Shown in pieces: positions 6,297 through 6,308 of a stretch of DNA of 6,308 bases (its first letter is position 1; each line of letters starts with the position of its first letter). The notes under the pieces are model-generated. The model made no database searches. It worked only from the letters and a program-made list of their open reading frames with translations, and was not told the origin of the DNA. The translations under genes and the position numbers were made by a program. This DNA comes from Rubrivirga sp. (GTDB lineage Bacteria; Bacteroidota; Rhodothermia; Rhodothermales; Rubricoccaceae), in contig JAAXJP010000323.1 of assembly GCA_012269805.1 (NCBI GenBank), positions 1 to 6,308 on the forward strand, given 5' to 3'.

Positions 6297-6308
6297 GCCG
6301 CTTGTGGT

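Noticed and set aside
6266..6308. A GGGTTCGCACC stretch resembling a tRNA T-loop.
   Set aside because: The flanking bases do not form the 5-bp T stem on either strand, and no acceptor or anticodon arm can be drawn.

Overview
The window is 6.3 kb of very GC-rich DNA. All five supported genes lie on the + strand, with short or no gaps, and carry housekeeping or core metabolic functions. The strong preference for G or C at third codon positions, the lack of clear Shine-Dalgarno sequences before most starts, and the pairing of a biosynthetic SpeA with an AguB/AguA agmatine route suggest a high-GC member of the Bacteroidota/Rhodothermota group (Rubrivirga- or Salinibacter-like). That placement is inferred from style and protein motifs, not from a database comparison.

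Region 1 (bases 1-4005) is a compact three-gene polyamine cluster: speA (arginine decarboxylase, 5' end outside the window), aguB (N-carbamoylputrescine amidase) and aguA (agmatine deiminase). Together they encode every step from arginine to putrescine: arginine to agmatine (SpeA), agmatine to N-carbamoylputrescine (AguA), and N-carbamoylputrescine to putrescine (AguB). aguB starts 38 bp after speA, and aguA overlaps the aguB stop codon by one base, so at least the last two are probably translationally coupled. The active-site motifs of all three are intact.

Region 2 (4006-4085) is an 80-bp gap holding one perfect 8-bp inverted repeat, a possible weak terminator or attenuating hairpin. Region 3 (4086-5942) is uvrC, the full-length incision subunit of nucleotide excision repair, with its GIY-YIG, cysteine-cluster, UVR, RNase H-like and tandem helix-hairpin-helix parts all present. 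A 22-bp perfect palindrome lies in its last codons. Region 4 (5943-6308) has a 122-bp spacer, a small unrecognised gene for a 66-residue exported or membrane-anchored protein, and the start of a downstream spacer with a GC-rich hairpin.

I see no mobile element, CRISPR array, RNA gene, phage gene or defence system. The window looks like an ordinary chromosomal core region. The points worth a second look are the complete agmatine route in one unit, the hairpins placed at gene ends, the pyrimidine-rich leaders without Shine-Dalgarno sequences, a G8 homopolymer inside aguA, and the small secreted-type protein.
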